Shown here in pieces: positions 40,861-49,929 of a stretch of DNA of 64,000 nt. The notes under the pieces were generated by a model, which did not search any database, had not been told where the DNA came from, and worked only from the letters and a program-made list of their open reading frames with translations. A program made the position numbers and the translations under genes. The stretch lies in the NCBI GenBank assembly GCA_944800085.1, contig CALYLO010000018.1, positions 1-64,000 on the forward strand, written 5' to 3'. This stretch comes from Paenibacillus melissococcoides (GTDB lineage: Bacteria > Bacillota > Bacilli > Paenibacillales > Paenibacillaceae). Positions within the stretch are counted from its first letter, which is position 1. Each line of letters starts with the position of its first letter.

Positions 40861-42279
40861 TTATTTGATCTCAGGCTCGGTTGGTTCTCCCCAGCATTCG
40901 ACATTGCGAAGCGATGGGAAATGCGAGAGATGGAAGACCGGGTTGCGGCCCTGGCGCTTCTGCTCCCGGTAATCCTTCAGCGCGTCGAACGCGATTCGGC
41001 CCAGCATCACAATGGCAATCAGGTTCGTAATCGCCATGAACGCCATGAACAGGTCGGCCAAATCCCACACGATCGCGACCTTCGCAACGGACCCGAACAG
41101 CACCATGCCCACCACGGCAAGACGATACAGGAACAGCCATGTTTTACTGCTTTTGATAAACTCGATATTCGTCTCCCCGTAGTAATAGTTGCCCACGACC
41201 GAGCTGAAAGCGAGAAGGAACACGGCAATCGCGATGAAGCTGACTGCCCAACCGCCGATATGATTGGCCAACGCGGCCTGAACAAGCTCGATTCCCGTCA
41301 GATCTTCGGCGCCGTATGCGCTGGAGAACAGCACGATAAAAGCGGTCGCGCTGCACACCAGCAGCGTATCCACAAACACGCCCAAAGCCTGCACCAGGCC
41401 CTGCTTCGCCGGATGGGTGACGTCGGCCGCGGCCGCGGCATTCGGAGCGCTTCCCATACCCGCTTCATTGGAGAACAAGCCCCGCTTAATCCCCAACATA
41501 ATCGCGGCGCCCAATCCGCCGCCGGCCACCTGCTCGAAGCCAAGCGCATTCCGGACAATGAGTCCAATCACCGCAGGAAGCTCCGACAGATTGGTCACTA
41601 CAATGTAGAGGGCAAGGAGCACATAGCCGCCCGCCATGACGGGCACCAAGTATTCGGAAGCCTTCACGATGCGCTGCACGCCGCCAAAAATGACAAATGC
41701 GGTGAGGGCCGCCACAACGACGCCCACCCAGAAGCGATCCATGCCGTAGGCGCTCTCCAAGGCCAGGGAGAGCGTATTCGCTTGCACGGAGTTGAACACA
41801 AGCCCGTAGCAAATGGTGATAAGTACGGCGAACAGCACGCCCATCCAGCGTTTGTTCAGCCCTTTCTCCATATAGTAAGCCGGTCCGCCGCGGAAGCCGC
41901 GCTTGTCCTTCACCTTATAAATCTGCGCCAGCGTCGATTCAATGAAAGCAGTGGCTGACCCAATCAGGGCGATAAGCCACATCCAGAAGACGGCTCCCGG
42001 TCCGCCCGTGGCAATCGCGAGCGCTACCCCCGCCAGGTTCCCCGTGCCTACCCGGGAAGCCGTGCTGATGCAAAAAGCGCCAAACGAGGATACTCCGCCT
42101 TGGCCGTTTTTGGATCTGCTTGCGCCCTCTCCCAATAAGCGGACCATCTCGCCCACCATTCTAAATTGGACGAACTTCGTTCTGAACGTGAAGTACAAGC
42201 CTGCCGCTATCAAAATTACAATCAGTACATAAGACCAAAACGTATTGTTAAAAGCAATAATATCGTAGATAAACTCCAA
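40861..42279 (-). CDS. Sodium:alanine (amino acid) symporter, AgcS/AlsT family
   Basis: About 472 residues from TTG 42279 (site AAGGTGG); an ATG at 42309 is possible. Ten to eleven helices, with the family signature region GTGNLAGVALAIATGGPGA and GMGSAPNAAAAADVTHPAKQ. These carriers import alanine or glycine with Na+. Monocistronic, with a short terminator-like GC repeat near 40,810-40,850. Confidence 0.92.
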   Translation of the reverse strand: MEFIYDIIAFNNTFWSYVLIVILIAAGLYFTFRTKFVQFRMVGEMVRLLGEGASRSKNGQGGVSSFGAFCISTASRVGTGNLAGVALAIATGGPGAVFWMWLIALIGSATAFIESTLAQIYKVKDKRGFRGGPAYYMEKGLNKRWMGVLFAVLITICYGLVFNSVQANTLSLALESAYGMDRFWVGVVVAALTAFVIFGGVQRIVKASEYLVPVMAGGYVLLALYIVVTNLSELPAVIGLIVRNALGFEQVAGGGLGAAIMLGIKRGLFSNEAGMGSAPNAAAAADVTHPAKQGLVQALGVFVDTLLVCSATAFIVLFSSAYGAEDLTGIELVQAALANHIGGWAVSFIAIAVFLLAFSSVVGNYYYGETNIEFIKSSKTWLFLYRLAVVGMVLFGSVAKVAIVWDLADLFMAFMAITNLIAIVMLGRIAFDALKDYREQKRQGRNPVFHLSHFPSLRNVECWGEPTEPEIK

Positions 42280-42466
42280 AATTCTATCCACCTTCCTTGT
42301 ATTCGTCATATGTCATCAACCGCTGCAGCTACTGGAAACGTAAAACATGGGCTCCTCAAATCGAGCTGTTCGGGTGGTAGAATCCTAGGGATTATCGGAT
42401 GAAAATATTTTTACTTATTATACATTCACGAGAATTATATGTAAATAAAATCTATTAATTGGTATT

Positions 42467-42988
42467 CTATACCCCTTGATTCGTTAACCGAATCACATCC
42501 AGCAGCGCTATTTTTTGCTTCGTCTTCTCGTGATACAGCCATCTGTCCTTCACATGATCCACGAACAGCACGCCATTCAAATGATCGATTTCATGCTGAA
42601 TGCAGCGCGCAAGATATCCTTCCTCCTTCAACGTGAAGGGCTTCCCTTCCCGGTCCAGACTCGTCACGGTGACCGCATTTGCCCTCTTCACATGCCCGTA
42701 ATAGCCGGGAAAAGACAAACAGGCTTCCACTCCATCCTGCTCCCCGCTTAGCTCCACAATCTCGGGATTGATCAGCTCGATCAATCCTTCGCCGCAATCC
42801 ATCACGATCACTCTCCGCAGCACCCCGACCTGCGGCGCGGCGAGGCCGGCGCGTCCGTCGCTGGCATACAGCGTCTCCACCATATCATCCAGCAGCTTGA
42901 TGATTCGCGGCGTCACTTCATCCACCGGCTTGGCAACCTTGCGCAATATAGGGTCCCCAAAAGGCAATATCGCACGTTCTGCCATCAT
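42467..42988 (-). CDS. def: Peptide deformylase
   Basis: A 173-residue metalloenzyme with the three motifs: GLAAPQVG (motif 1), EACLSFPG (motif 2, usually EGCLS) and QHEIDHLNG (motif 3), giving one Cys and two His metal ligands. It removes formyl from nascent proteins. It overlaps the upstream XRE regulator gene by four bases, an unusual partner for def. Firmicutes commonly have two def genes, so this may be an accessory copy. Confidence 0.94.
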   Translation of the reverse strand: MMAERAILPFGDPILRKVAKPVDEVTPRIIKLLDDMVETLYASDGRAGLAAPQVGVLRRVIVMDCGEGLIELINPEIVELSGEQDGVEACLSFPGYYGHVKRANAVTVTSLDREGKPFTLKEEGYLARCIQHEIDHLNGVLFVDHVKDRWLYHEKTKQKIALLDVIRLTNQGV

Positions 42989-43230
42989 TTCACTCCTTTC
43001 TTATTCATTGGTGGCGTATGCACCCACAAATCATTGGGCGTGCAATCCAGCGCCGTGCACAAGGCGTCCAGCGTCTCGGCCTTCATTTGCCGCGGTTGCC
43101 CGTTCATCAATGCGCTTATCGATGGCGCGGACAAAATAAAATTCGCTCTCTCGCGCAGCAAGCGGGACAATGCCGCTCCCGACCATATTCCCCTCTCCGC
43201 CATCACCTTGCGAAGCATCCATACGAGCAT
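42985..43230 (-). CDS. XRE-family regulator coupled to def
   Basis: An 81-residue helix-turn-helix protein of the cro/C1 (YozG-like HTH_26) type: AALSRLLRERANFILSAPSI, then LMNGQPRQMKAETLDALCTA. Stop and def start overlap (ATGA). A 17-bp perfect palindrome upstream is a likely autoregulatory operator. The pairing suggests that this def copy is specially regulated. Confidence 0.82.
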   Translation of the reverse strand: MLVWMLRKVMAERGIWSGAALSRLLRERANFILSAPSISALMNGQPRQMKAETLDALCTALDCTPNDLWVHTPPMNKKGVK

Positions 43231-43277
43231 ATGAATGATCCTCCTGTTTCCGGAAATTTAGCTGGTGGCTTAAATTT

Positions 43278-43294
43278 ATTAGGTATTACCTAAT
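43278..43294. promoter_or_regulatory. Operator palindrome upstream of the XRE-def operon
   Basis: ATTAGGTATTACCTAAT is a perfect palindrome (odd centre), about 48 bases before the XRE start. The sequence TATATT beside it could be the -10 of the operon promoter. Confidence 0.65.
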
Positions 43295-43472
43295 ATATGC
43301 GATAGCTTGCAAGATGTCATCACAAATTGTCCTAAATATATGATAAAAATCATTTTTTGCCGTGATAAATCGGTATCTCCCGGCCCATGCGGATCGATGC
43401 TCCGCATATTATCATGAGGAATAACTTGACAATCCGGGGCGCGGATTGTTGTCGGGAGGGCGATGACCGAGT

Positions 43473-43874
43473 ATGAAGCCGCTGTATTGCGATTATTTCT
43501 TCTGGAATCACCGGATCGATCACAGCTACCTCGATGCCATTGTCCCCAAGCATTATCTCTTGGCAGGCAATGTGCCGCCGAAGGTAACGGAGAAGCCCAA
43601 CAGCTATGCCGGGGGCTGGAATGTCGGCGTCAGTGTGTACCGGCACCTGAAATGGATGGAAATCGCCGAGGAGCAGCGGAAACGCTTCAAAGAAGCAGCA
43701 CAGGACGACACGATGATTGAAGTGGGCAGCCAGCCGGTTCGCCGTTCAACGAATGTCGCCGATGACAAGCTGCTGCGAAGCCTCTCCGACGTGTCCGAGC
43801 TGGACAAGCTGCCATGTCTGACGCGAATTATCGCCAGCCGTCCCGATGAGCCGCACCAAATACGGAACTTCTAA
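43473..43874 (+). CDS. Hypothetical protein, 133 aa
   Basis: A soluble 133-residue protein starting MKPLYCDYFFWNHRIDHSYL. It is rich in aromatic and charged residues in the first half; the C-terminal half is helical. ATG 43473 has GGAGGG about 12 bases upstream; another ATG lies at 43463 in a different frame. No family recognised. It is transcribed alone, with a hairpin after it (43916-43950). Confidence 0.6.
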   Translation: MKPLYCDYFFWNHRIDHSYLDAIVPKHYLLAGNVPPKVTEKPNSYAGGWNVGVSVYRHLKWMEIAEEQRKRFKEAAQDDTMIEVGSQPVRRSTNVADDKLLRSLSDVSELDKLPCLTRIIASRPDEPHQIRNF

Positions 43875-43915
43875 TCCGGTTCGTTGGGGCCGGCCCTCAA
43901 GCGGGCCGCTGCCAT

Positions 43916-43950
43916 CCCCATCCTCCCCCTCAGTGGGCGGAGAATGGGGA
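43916..43950. terminator. Terminator between hypothetical gene and yitT-like gene
   Basis: CCCCATCCTCC pairs with GGAGAATGGGG (one mismatch), followed by ATATTTT on the plus strand; another GGCCC/GGGCC stem lies just before. Confidence 0.6.
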
Positions 43951-43968
43951 TATTTTCGTGCCGAACGG

Positions 43969-44805
43969 TTATTTCGAGATATCGACGAACCCTTCCCCGA
44001 ACACGTCGCGCACATCATGAATCGTAATGAAGGCGTCTTTATCAATCGCCTTTACGATCTTTTTGAGCGTGCTCACTTCCTGCTTGCTGATGACGATATA
44101 CAGAATCTCCTTCGGCATTTTCGTATAATGCCCATGCCCGTATAAGACGGTAACCCCCCGATCCATGACGACATTGACTTGCTCCGCGATCTTGTCATGC
44201 TCCTTGGACACGATGGTCACGGCCTTCTTCGGATTGACGCCTTCAATGATGAAATCCATCACCTTCGTTCCGATATAGAGCATCACAATCGTGAACATGA
44301 GACTCTCCGCGCCAATAATGAAGTAAGAGGAAAAGGCGACGATCAGATCGAAGAACAACAGCGCATAGCTCACGTTCCAGTCCAAATACTTGTTCATGAT
44401 GCGGGCTAAAATGGTCGTTCCCGCGGTCGTGCCGCCGACTCGGATAATCAAGCCGATCCCTACGCCCGTAAAGACTCCCCCGAATATCGTATTAATGATC
44501 AGCTCATTCGATTCAATGCGCCAATCCTGGGTCAAATGCAGGAACAACGAGTTAAAAACGACGGCGATGATCGTATAGACAGTCGTATTTTTGTCGAGAA
44601 ATTTATACCCGACGATTAACAGAATGGAGTTCAGAATGAAGCTGACGAGCCCCGGAGACCACTGGAACAGGTAGTACAGAATGATCGTGATCCCCGTCAC
44701 CCCGCCTTCGCCGAGCTCGTTCGGAATGACGAACAAATTGATGGCCAGCGCAAAAATCAACGCCCCCGCCATAATGACAAAAATGTCGATGCAACGTTTT
44801 TTCAT
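43969..44805 (-). CDS. YitT family membrane protein (DUF161 + DUF2179)
   Basis: About 278 residues from ATG 44805 (site AAAGGATCGG); longer frames lack support. Five to six membrane helices in the DUF161 part with GEGGVTGITIILYYLF and GGVFTGVGIGLIIRVGGTTA. The C-terminal cytosolic DUF2179 domain (about 200-278) has AVTIVSKEHDKIAEQV, then FITIHDVRDVFGEGF. Common in multiple copies in Bacilli; function unknown. Confidence 0.9.
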   Translation of the reverse strand: MKKRCIDIFVIMAGALIFALAINLFVIPNELGEGGVTGITIILYYLFQWSPGLVSFILNSILLIVGYKFLDKNTTVYTIIAVVFNSLFLHLTQDWRIESNELIINTIFGGVFTGVGIGLIIRVGGTTAGTTILARIMNKYLDWNVSYALLFFDLIVAFSSYFIIGAESLMFTIVMLYIGTKVMDFIIEGVNPKKAVTIVSKEHDKIAEQVNVVMDRGVTVLYGHGHYTKMPKEILYIVISKQEVSTLKKIVKAIDKDAFITIHDVRDVFGEGFVDISK

Positions 44806-45006
44806 AATCCGATCCTTTCCCATAACGCTTGTTGTGATCATGGCAGCTATTCCGATGTACGCGCGCAAGCCCGTATCCCCGTATATTTTATCAAAAAAAG
44901 GGATTCCGGTATGCGATCCGCAGCAAAAAAGCACCTGACTTAGCGCCGGTGCCTCTTGTTGTAACTCTATGCGGCAGTTCCCATCCTCATGATAGGATTC
45001 CACGGA

Positions 45007-46182
45007 CTATGTATCCATCGGGATATGATCCCAATCTTCCTCGTCGCAGCCGACCATCCAGAACAATCCTCTGCGTCTTTCCATCACGATGCTTTCGCTC
45101 ATGCCGGCCGGGGCTTCCTTTCCATGGATCCGGCTATCGACGCATGCCCAATGCAGCCGGTAGATTTTGTCGGCCTCATTCATGATTTCCTCCCGGCTGC
45201 GCAGGGCGGTCTTCCCATAGAATGCCTCGAACGAATCGCATCGGGACACCGCCTCAATCGCATACTCGCAGTCGCAAATCTGATCGGGGAAGTCGAGCGA
45301 ATCCACCAGGCCGAGCGCCCAGATAAGCGGCCAGTACGCTTCGTACTGCCACACAATATTAACCGCCTCTTGCTCCACCGGTTCGGCCTCCTGCAGCAGC
45401 TTGCGCTCCTTCTCGGTCAGTTGGTCCTCCACATCGAATTTATGCAGCATGCGCATCACGAATTCCTTCGATTCTTCCAGATCTCCGCCTTGAGTGACAT
45501 CGCAAGCATACTGGATCACGATTAATAGAGCGACCGCTCTTCTCGCGATGTCTTTTTGCGATTTCCACCCACACGCCGCCGCCGGCGGGAGCTGGGGCAA
45601 GGTCTCCAGAACCGGAATGCCGCGCCCCTGGATATAGGCGATGGACGCGCGCTTTCTTCGCTCGCCTTCCTCGGAAGTCATCTCCTGCCCTATCACTTTG
45701 TTGGTGCAGGCCCGGGGAGCGTAGTCGGCCGGTCCCGATGTTCCGTCGGGGTAGACAATCACTTGTCCGTCGCTGTCGAGCAGCGTCCCGTCCTGCAGGA
45801 ACCCGATGCCATCAATGGCGGACATCAGCACCGTGCATAATTGAAGCTGGCCTTCGTTCAGCTCCTTCTCCGCTTGGATCGCAAGCAGCGTATTGAAGAC
45901 GGAGATCTGCGTAAGGACCAGCTCCTTCCGTTTCTCATCGGCAAAAGAAATGCGATCATAAAAGCCCATCATCCCGGGTATAGTGGCTTCGAAATAATCG
46001 GGATTGGTCTCCTCGGTCAACACCCGAATCGTCAGCTTGTGCTTTTTGAACAGCGAGTTGGATTGGATGATATAGTCATTGCCCGCTTGTTCGATCTTGT
46101 GGCCTGTCGCGAACACGTCCGCTATCTTGCCCCCGATATCATCGATATCGTTCTTGGAAGCAAATATGCTGAAATATTTCAA
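45007..46182 (-). CDS. DUF4272 domain-containing protein
   Basis: A 391-residue soluble protein. The C-terminal half is the DUF4272 family (SEEGERRKRASIAYIQGRGI, then RAVALLIVIQYACDV and WALGLVDSLDFPDQICD). The N-terminal half (about 1-170) is an added domain (MKYFSIFASKNDIDDIGGKI). Function unknown. Such proteins are widespread in Firmicutes and often sit singly or near toxin-immunity loci, but nothing of that kind is seen here. Confidence 0.85.
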   Translation of the reverse strand: MKYFSIFASKNDIDDIGGKIADVFATGHKIEQAGNDYIIQSNSLFKKHKLTIRVLTEETNPDYFEATIPGMMGFYDRISFADEKRKELVLTQISVFNTLLAIQAEKELNEGQLQLCTVLMSAIDGIGFLQDGTLLDSDGQVIVYPDGTSGPADYAPRACTNKVIGQEMTSEEGERRKRASIAYIQGRGIPVLETLPQLPPAAACGWKSQKDIARRAVALLIVIQYACDVTQGGDLEESKEFVMRMLHKFDVEDQLTEKERKLLQEAEPVEQEAVNIVWQYEAYWPLIWALGLVDSLDFPDQICDCEYAIEAVSRCDSFEAFYGKTALRSREEIMNEADKIYRLHWACVDSRIHGKEAPAGMSESIVMERRRGLFWMVGCDEEDWDHIPMDT

Positions 46183-46213
46183 GCTCCATGACCTCCCCGG
46201 AATGGATATATTG

Positions 46214-46972
46214 CTAGCCTACTTGACTTCCGAAGCGGCTGTCAAATGCACGAATGCATTTACCGTCCTTGGAGCGGTCCAGCACGGCGTATACAATTCG
46301 ATCGAAAAACCTGCCGTAGCCTTCCTTCACGAGCAATTCCTGCCACCAGCCGGCGACCAGCTCCGGATCATTGCGGAACACGCCGCACCCGTAGGCGCCC
46401 AATATAAGATTGCGGTCCCCCCGGCCGGCGAAGATCGCCAGCGCGAGCCGCATGCGGTCTCGCATGACCCGCTGCGCCTGTTCCGGCTCCTCGCCCTTCA
46501 GCAGCACCTGCCCGTAATTAACGGCCGGCAGCGTCAACACGGAGGCGGTGACCGGCTGCTCCAGCAGCTCGAACCGCTTGTCGCGGAAAAACACCACATC
46601 CGGCGAGTAGATGGCATGGTCGGTATACATCATCGATTTGCAGGCGCGGTTGGCCCGATAATAGCCTTCATGGCGCAGCTGCGTGGCGTACAGGCCGCTT
46701 GATGCCGCGAGGCTCTCCTCCTGCGCCATCGCCCCGTTCAGGAAGCCGCCGCCCGGATTTTTGGCGCTGGCGAAGTTGAGCACGCCGACCCGTTCGGTGC
46801 CGGCCCGGGCGAAATCAAGAATCGCCTGTACCGTCGCCTCGTTGATCACCGTTTGCTCCGCCGGCTTCCCCGCGGAAGGCGGCGTACCGTTCCGCACCAG
46901 CTCGGCCCCCTATTTGAATTTCTGGCCGGCATTATGCGCCTTCCGCAGCGCCTCTATGTTGTAAATCATCAT
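46214..46972 (-). pseudogene. Fusion remnant: NADAR N-terminus joined to TIGR02452 (PARG-like) protein
   Basis: ATG 46972 overlaps the NUDIX gene stop and opens 20 codons (IEALRKAHNAGQKFK) ending at TAG 46910-46912. This start looks like NADAR-domain proteins, which continue KYLFFWGH. After the stop the same frame gives GAELVRNGTPP and then a TIGR02452 core: GVLNFASAKNPGGGFLNG, AQEESLAASSGLY and LILGAYGCGVFRND, the ADP-ribose-binding macrodomain-like motifs. The N-terminal third of TIGR02452 is missing. A deletion that fused two adjacent genes explains it. A shortened 228-residue product could start at GTG 46897. Confidence 0.65.
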
Positions 46973-47859
46973 ATCCTCTCCCAGTTTCTCCGGTACAGCC
47001 GCGACGGGCGGTGACCGGCCTTCTCCGTATAGTGATCCGTCTCCTCGACGAGATGGGCCACCTTCCGCCGGAATGCGGCCTTCAGAAGCTCGCGGTCGAG
47101 AATGACCTCGTATACTTGCTGCAATTCCGTCAACGTGAACAGCTTCGGCATCAGATGCAGCGCTATGTCCGTATACTCGACCTTGCCCCGCAGCCGCTCG
47201 ATGGCGCAGGCGATAATCTTCGCGTGGTCGAAGGCCAGCCCCTCATTGGAGACGATAGCATAATCGGTGGCATAGGCCGTATCCGTCGACGTGATCTTCC
47301 GTTCCACGACGGCGGTCAATGCGCCGTCTCCGTTCACCAGCCTCAGCACGTACTGCCGCGTCTTGATGTATCCATCCTCCAGCAGCTCCTTCGACTCCCG
47401 AAGCAGCCGGTAAGAGACCTGGAACCAGGCGGCGTTATCAGCGTCGTCCCCCGCCTCGACCTGCACCTGGCTGCTGTCGATGAGCGCCATATACGAGCAG
47501 CTCATCACCCACGTCCGCGGGTCGCGGCCGGGCTCGCTGAACGTATACAACTGCTCCAGGTAGACGTTGTCCACGCCCGTCTCCTCCCGCAGCTCCCGCT
47601 GCGCCGCCTGCTCTGTCGTCTCCACGGGGCGGACGAACCCGCCCGGCAGCGCCCACTGCCCCAGATAAGGATGCCCGCCGCGCTGAATCAGCAGGATGCG
47701 CAGCTCCTTCTCCGGCAGCTTGCGGTAATTATCCTCCGCGGTATCCGTCACCGTGAAGATGACCATGTCCGTAGCGACCGACGGACGCTCATAATCTCCT
47801 GCGCGGTATTGCTCCAGGAACTCCCGTTCCGTCAGCCCATTGCGATCCCGCAGCTCCAT
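46969..47859 (-). CDS. NrtR-like regulator: NUDIX domain plus winged helix
   Basis: A 296-residue protein. The N-terminal NUDIX domain (about 30-175) has a complete Nudix box (GGFVRPVETTEQAAQRELRE then ETGVD). The C-terminal winged helix (about 225-290) contains HLMPKLFTLTELQQVYEVIL and FRRKVAHLVEE. NrtR regulators bind ADP-ribose through the NUDIX fold and control NAD genes. The retained Nudix box also allows pyrophosphatase activity. It is translationally coupled to an ADP-ribose-related gene (ATATGATG overlap), which supports the role. Confidence 0.87.
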   Translation of the reverse strand: MELRDRNGLTEREFLEQYRAGDYERPSVATDMVIFTVTDTAEDNYRKLPEKELRILLIQRGGHPYLGQWALPGGFVRPVETTEQAAQRELREETGVDNVYLEQLYTFSEPGRDPRTWVMSCSYMALIDSSQVQVEAGDDADNAAWFQVSYRLLRESKELLEDGYIKTRQYVLRLVNGDGALTAVVERKITSTDTAYATDYAIVSNEGLAFDHAKIIACAIERLRGKVEYTDIALHLMPKLFTLTELQQVYEVILDRELLKAAFRRKVAHLVEETDHYTEKAGHRPSRLYRRNWERI

Positions 47860-47885
47860 TGTTCATCACCTGTTCTTAACTTTTT

Positions 47886-47906
47886 GATATTATCTAATTG
47901 ATACTA
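47886..47906. promoter_or_regulatory. Candidate NrtR operator
   Basis: TATC-TAATT-GATA (47891-47903) is a dyad that extends imperfectly on both sides (ATTATC...GATACT). It lies about 30 bases upstream of the NUDIX regulator start. Confidence 0.4.
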
Positions 47907-48059
47907 ACAACATACGCGATGGGGCGCGCTTTGTCAAGGTTGTCGTGGTCAGGGTTGAAAAAACAAACCGTCTTCCTGACAACAGTGAACAATGCGGGCA
48001 TTCATATGAGCCTCAGGTAAGAAGGAAGGATTGCGTAAGCTATGATCTAGTGAAAGCAT

Positions 48060-48413
48060 TCACTGCGCTTTCGAATCCAACGTTTCCAAAACATCTTTAA
48101 TAATGCGATAGATCAGTTTCTTTTCTTCCAAAGTTCGGTTATAAAGTAATGAATTTACGATTTCGAGCAATTGCGCATCTTCCAAATTGGCAGATAACAC
48201 ATCAATCTCGTGCAATTGAAACATTTCCGTAGGCGTTACATTGAGACCATGGATCAGCTTCTCCAGCGTTTCTATGGAAATATTGCGATCTCCCCGCTCA
48301 ACAGAGCCTATATAAGATGAATTGAGACCTGCTTTTTCCGCTAATTCTTCTTGCGTAAGGTTATTTCGCTTTCTCAAATATCGTAATCTCTCACCAATCA
48401 ACTTCAACAACAA
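48060..48413 (-). CDS. XRE-family transcriptional regulator
   Basis: A 117-residue protein: HTH in residues 5-60 (ERLRYLRKRNNLTQEELAEK, then LNSSYIGSVERGDRNIS) and a helical C-terminal part (about 75-117). It resembles many single-copy Firmicute XRE repressors such as SinR-like or plasmid/phage types. Divergent from the hypothetical gene at 48572. No target is clear. Confidence 0.82.
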   Translation of the reverse strand: MLLKLIGERLRYLRKRNNLTQEELAEKAGLNSSYIGSVERGDRNISIETLEKLIHGLNVTPTEMFQLHEIDVLSANLEDAQLLEIVNSLLYNRTLEEKKLIYRIIKDVLETLDSKAQ

Positions 48414-48571
48414 CGGTTTACCACCTCTCTTTCAGGTTAGAGAAGCATCATACCTGAAAACAGAGTAATAAAGAAGTGATTTGTTTGATATCTGTTCATA
48501 TATACACTAATATTAGGGATCAGTAATGTCTGTGCATACGAACCCATGATGACGAAGAAGGGTGAAAGGGA

Positions 48572-48916
48572 ATGCATTATTTTAATGTCGTTTTATGCCC
48601 CGAAAAAAATAAGCTGCCTTATTTGCAAGGCAACTTTGTTCAACCGCATTTTTATTTATTTGATGAATGCCCGACAGGGAATGAGGATGATGCTTACGCT
48701 CTCTCCTATCATAAAATGCAGCAATTGATTGCCGCTACACCTTATCAGGCTCATATTAATCTATATGCTGCCCGCATGGACATGTTACTCAGAGGAGCGG
48801 TTGACGGCTTTATTCAATATCGCTCCCGTTCCAGCAGGAGATTGCTCGTATGGAAGATAGATTCCATACAAAAGGACAGCAGGGCCTGGAGTTATTATCA
48901 GCATGCCATCGAATAA
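48572..48916 (+). CDS. Hypothetical protein, 114 aa
   Basis: A 114-residue protein starting MHYFNVVLCPEKNKLPYLQG. Mixed alpha/beta look, with helix AYALSYHKMQQLIAATPYQA and a C-terminal strand RRLLVWKIDSI. ATG 48572 has AAGAAGGG about eight bases upstream. No family recognised. It is divergent from the XRE gene, which may regulate it. Confidence 0.55.
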   Translation: MHYFNVVLCPEKNKLPYLQGNFVQPHFYLFDECPTGNEDDAYALSYHKMQQLIAATPYQAHINLYAARMDMLLRGAVDGFIQYRSRSSRRLLVWKIDSIQKDSRAWSYYQHAIE

Positions 48917-48937
48917 AATATATCGGCCGCCTATCGT

Positions 48938-49060
48938 CTAGGAGATCAGGCCAGGCTCGCGAAACTCCTTCACGAAGCCGTTCAGCCAGTCATCCGTGAA
49001 ATCGGGCGCGCGCTTGAGCCAAGTCATAGGACCGCCGCAACTGCGGTTCGCTCCTTCAAC
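48938..49060 (-). pseudogene. C-terminal gene fragment next to the IS5-family element
   Basis: On the minus strand a short open stretch reads RRVEGANRSCGGPMTWLKRA, then DFTDDWLNGFVKEFREPGLI and stops at 48938. It looks like the tail of a real protein, but no upstream part remains; the IS5-family element begins 40 bases away. Family not recognised. Confidence 0.4.
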
Positions 49061-49097
49061 ACGACGGCAAATTGACGGAGAAACGGTGCTCCTTCTA

Positions 49098-49929
49098 GGG
49101 CGTGTATGCAAACCTTAAGCCAACCAGATCATGGAAGAGGCCAGCTTTAAGAAGGCAACAAAAGTACAGGCCAATTTATCGTACCGAGTTGCCAGCCGAC
49201 GATTATGTTTGAGTTTGTTGAACAGGCATTCGACCAGATGACGCTCTTTATACAACCACCAGTCGGTTGTACGTTGGATCGTGCGATTCTTCTTACTGGG
49301 AATGACGGAATGGGCCAGTTTCTCTTCCAAAAGCGCAATGATTTTATCGGTATCGTATCCGCGATCCGCCAAAACATGTTTACCTTGTATGTCTTGGGTT
49401 TGCAGGATCTCATAACCCGTTACACAATCATTGATGTTGCCTGCGGTTACTTCGAAGCGTAGCGGATTGCCAAGGCCGTCTACAACGGCATGAATCTTGC
49501 TGGTTAAGCCTCCGCGTGATCGTCCGATGGCTTGGAATTGCTGCCCCCTTTTGCCCCCGCGCCGTGTTGGTGAACACGAACGATGGAAGCATCGAGCATA
49601 ACACTTTCGTCATCGGGATTGGCAGCCAGAACCTCTAGCATTCGATCAAAGATGCCTGCTTTCTCCCAGCGGCGGAAACGACTGTAGACACTGCTCCAGG
49701 AGCCATAATGCTCTGGCAAGTCTCGCCAAGGCGCACCAGAACGAATCACCCAAAGCATGGCATTGAACATTTTTCGGTTATCGATTGCCGGACGTCCACC
49801 CTGTGGTTTCCGTTCCGGTGGCAAGAGGTCTTTGAGTCGTTCCCATTGGTCATCTCGTATCTCATATCGTCTTCTCATAGGATAAGTTTACCAGATATTT
49901 GGCTATTTCGATAGTTTGCGTACACGCCC
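49098..49929 (-). mobile_element. IS5-family insertion sequence, 832 bp
   Basis: Terminal inverted repeats GGGCGTGTATGCAAAC (left, from 49098) and GGGCGTGTACGCAAAC (right, ending 49929) with one mismatch. Both ends are flanked by TA (49096-49097 and 49930-49931), a 2-bp target duplication. The transposase is encoded in two overlapping frames. Insertion removed nothing from the neighbouring yjdM gene because it landed at its stop codon. Confidence 0.85.
49115..49878 (-). CDS. IS5-family transposase, two frames joined by -1 frameshift
   Basis: The first frame (49878-49504) gives MRRRYEIRDDQWERLKDLLP and the DUF4096-type N-terminus, with VMLDASIVRVHQHGAGAKGG. The second frame gives QQFQAIGRSRGGLTSKIHAV, then GKHVLADRGYDTDKI with the second Asp and ends LACTFVAFLKLASSMIWLA. 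They meet at AAAAGGGGGC (about 49545-49555), where a -1 slip restores AKGGQQFQAIG, the conserved order. Programmed -1 frameshifting is known for IS5 subgroups. The complete product would be about 253 residues with all DDE residues, so the element may be active. Confidence 0.85.

Noticed and set aside
40921..41958. 345-codon plus-strand frame opposite the alanine symporter
   Set aside because: Histidine/arginine-rich antisense pattern; the symporter is unambiguous.
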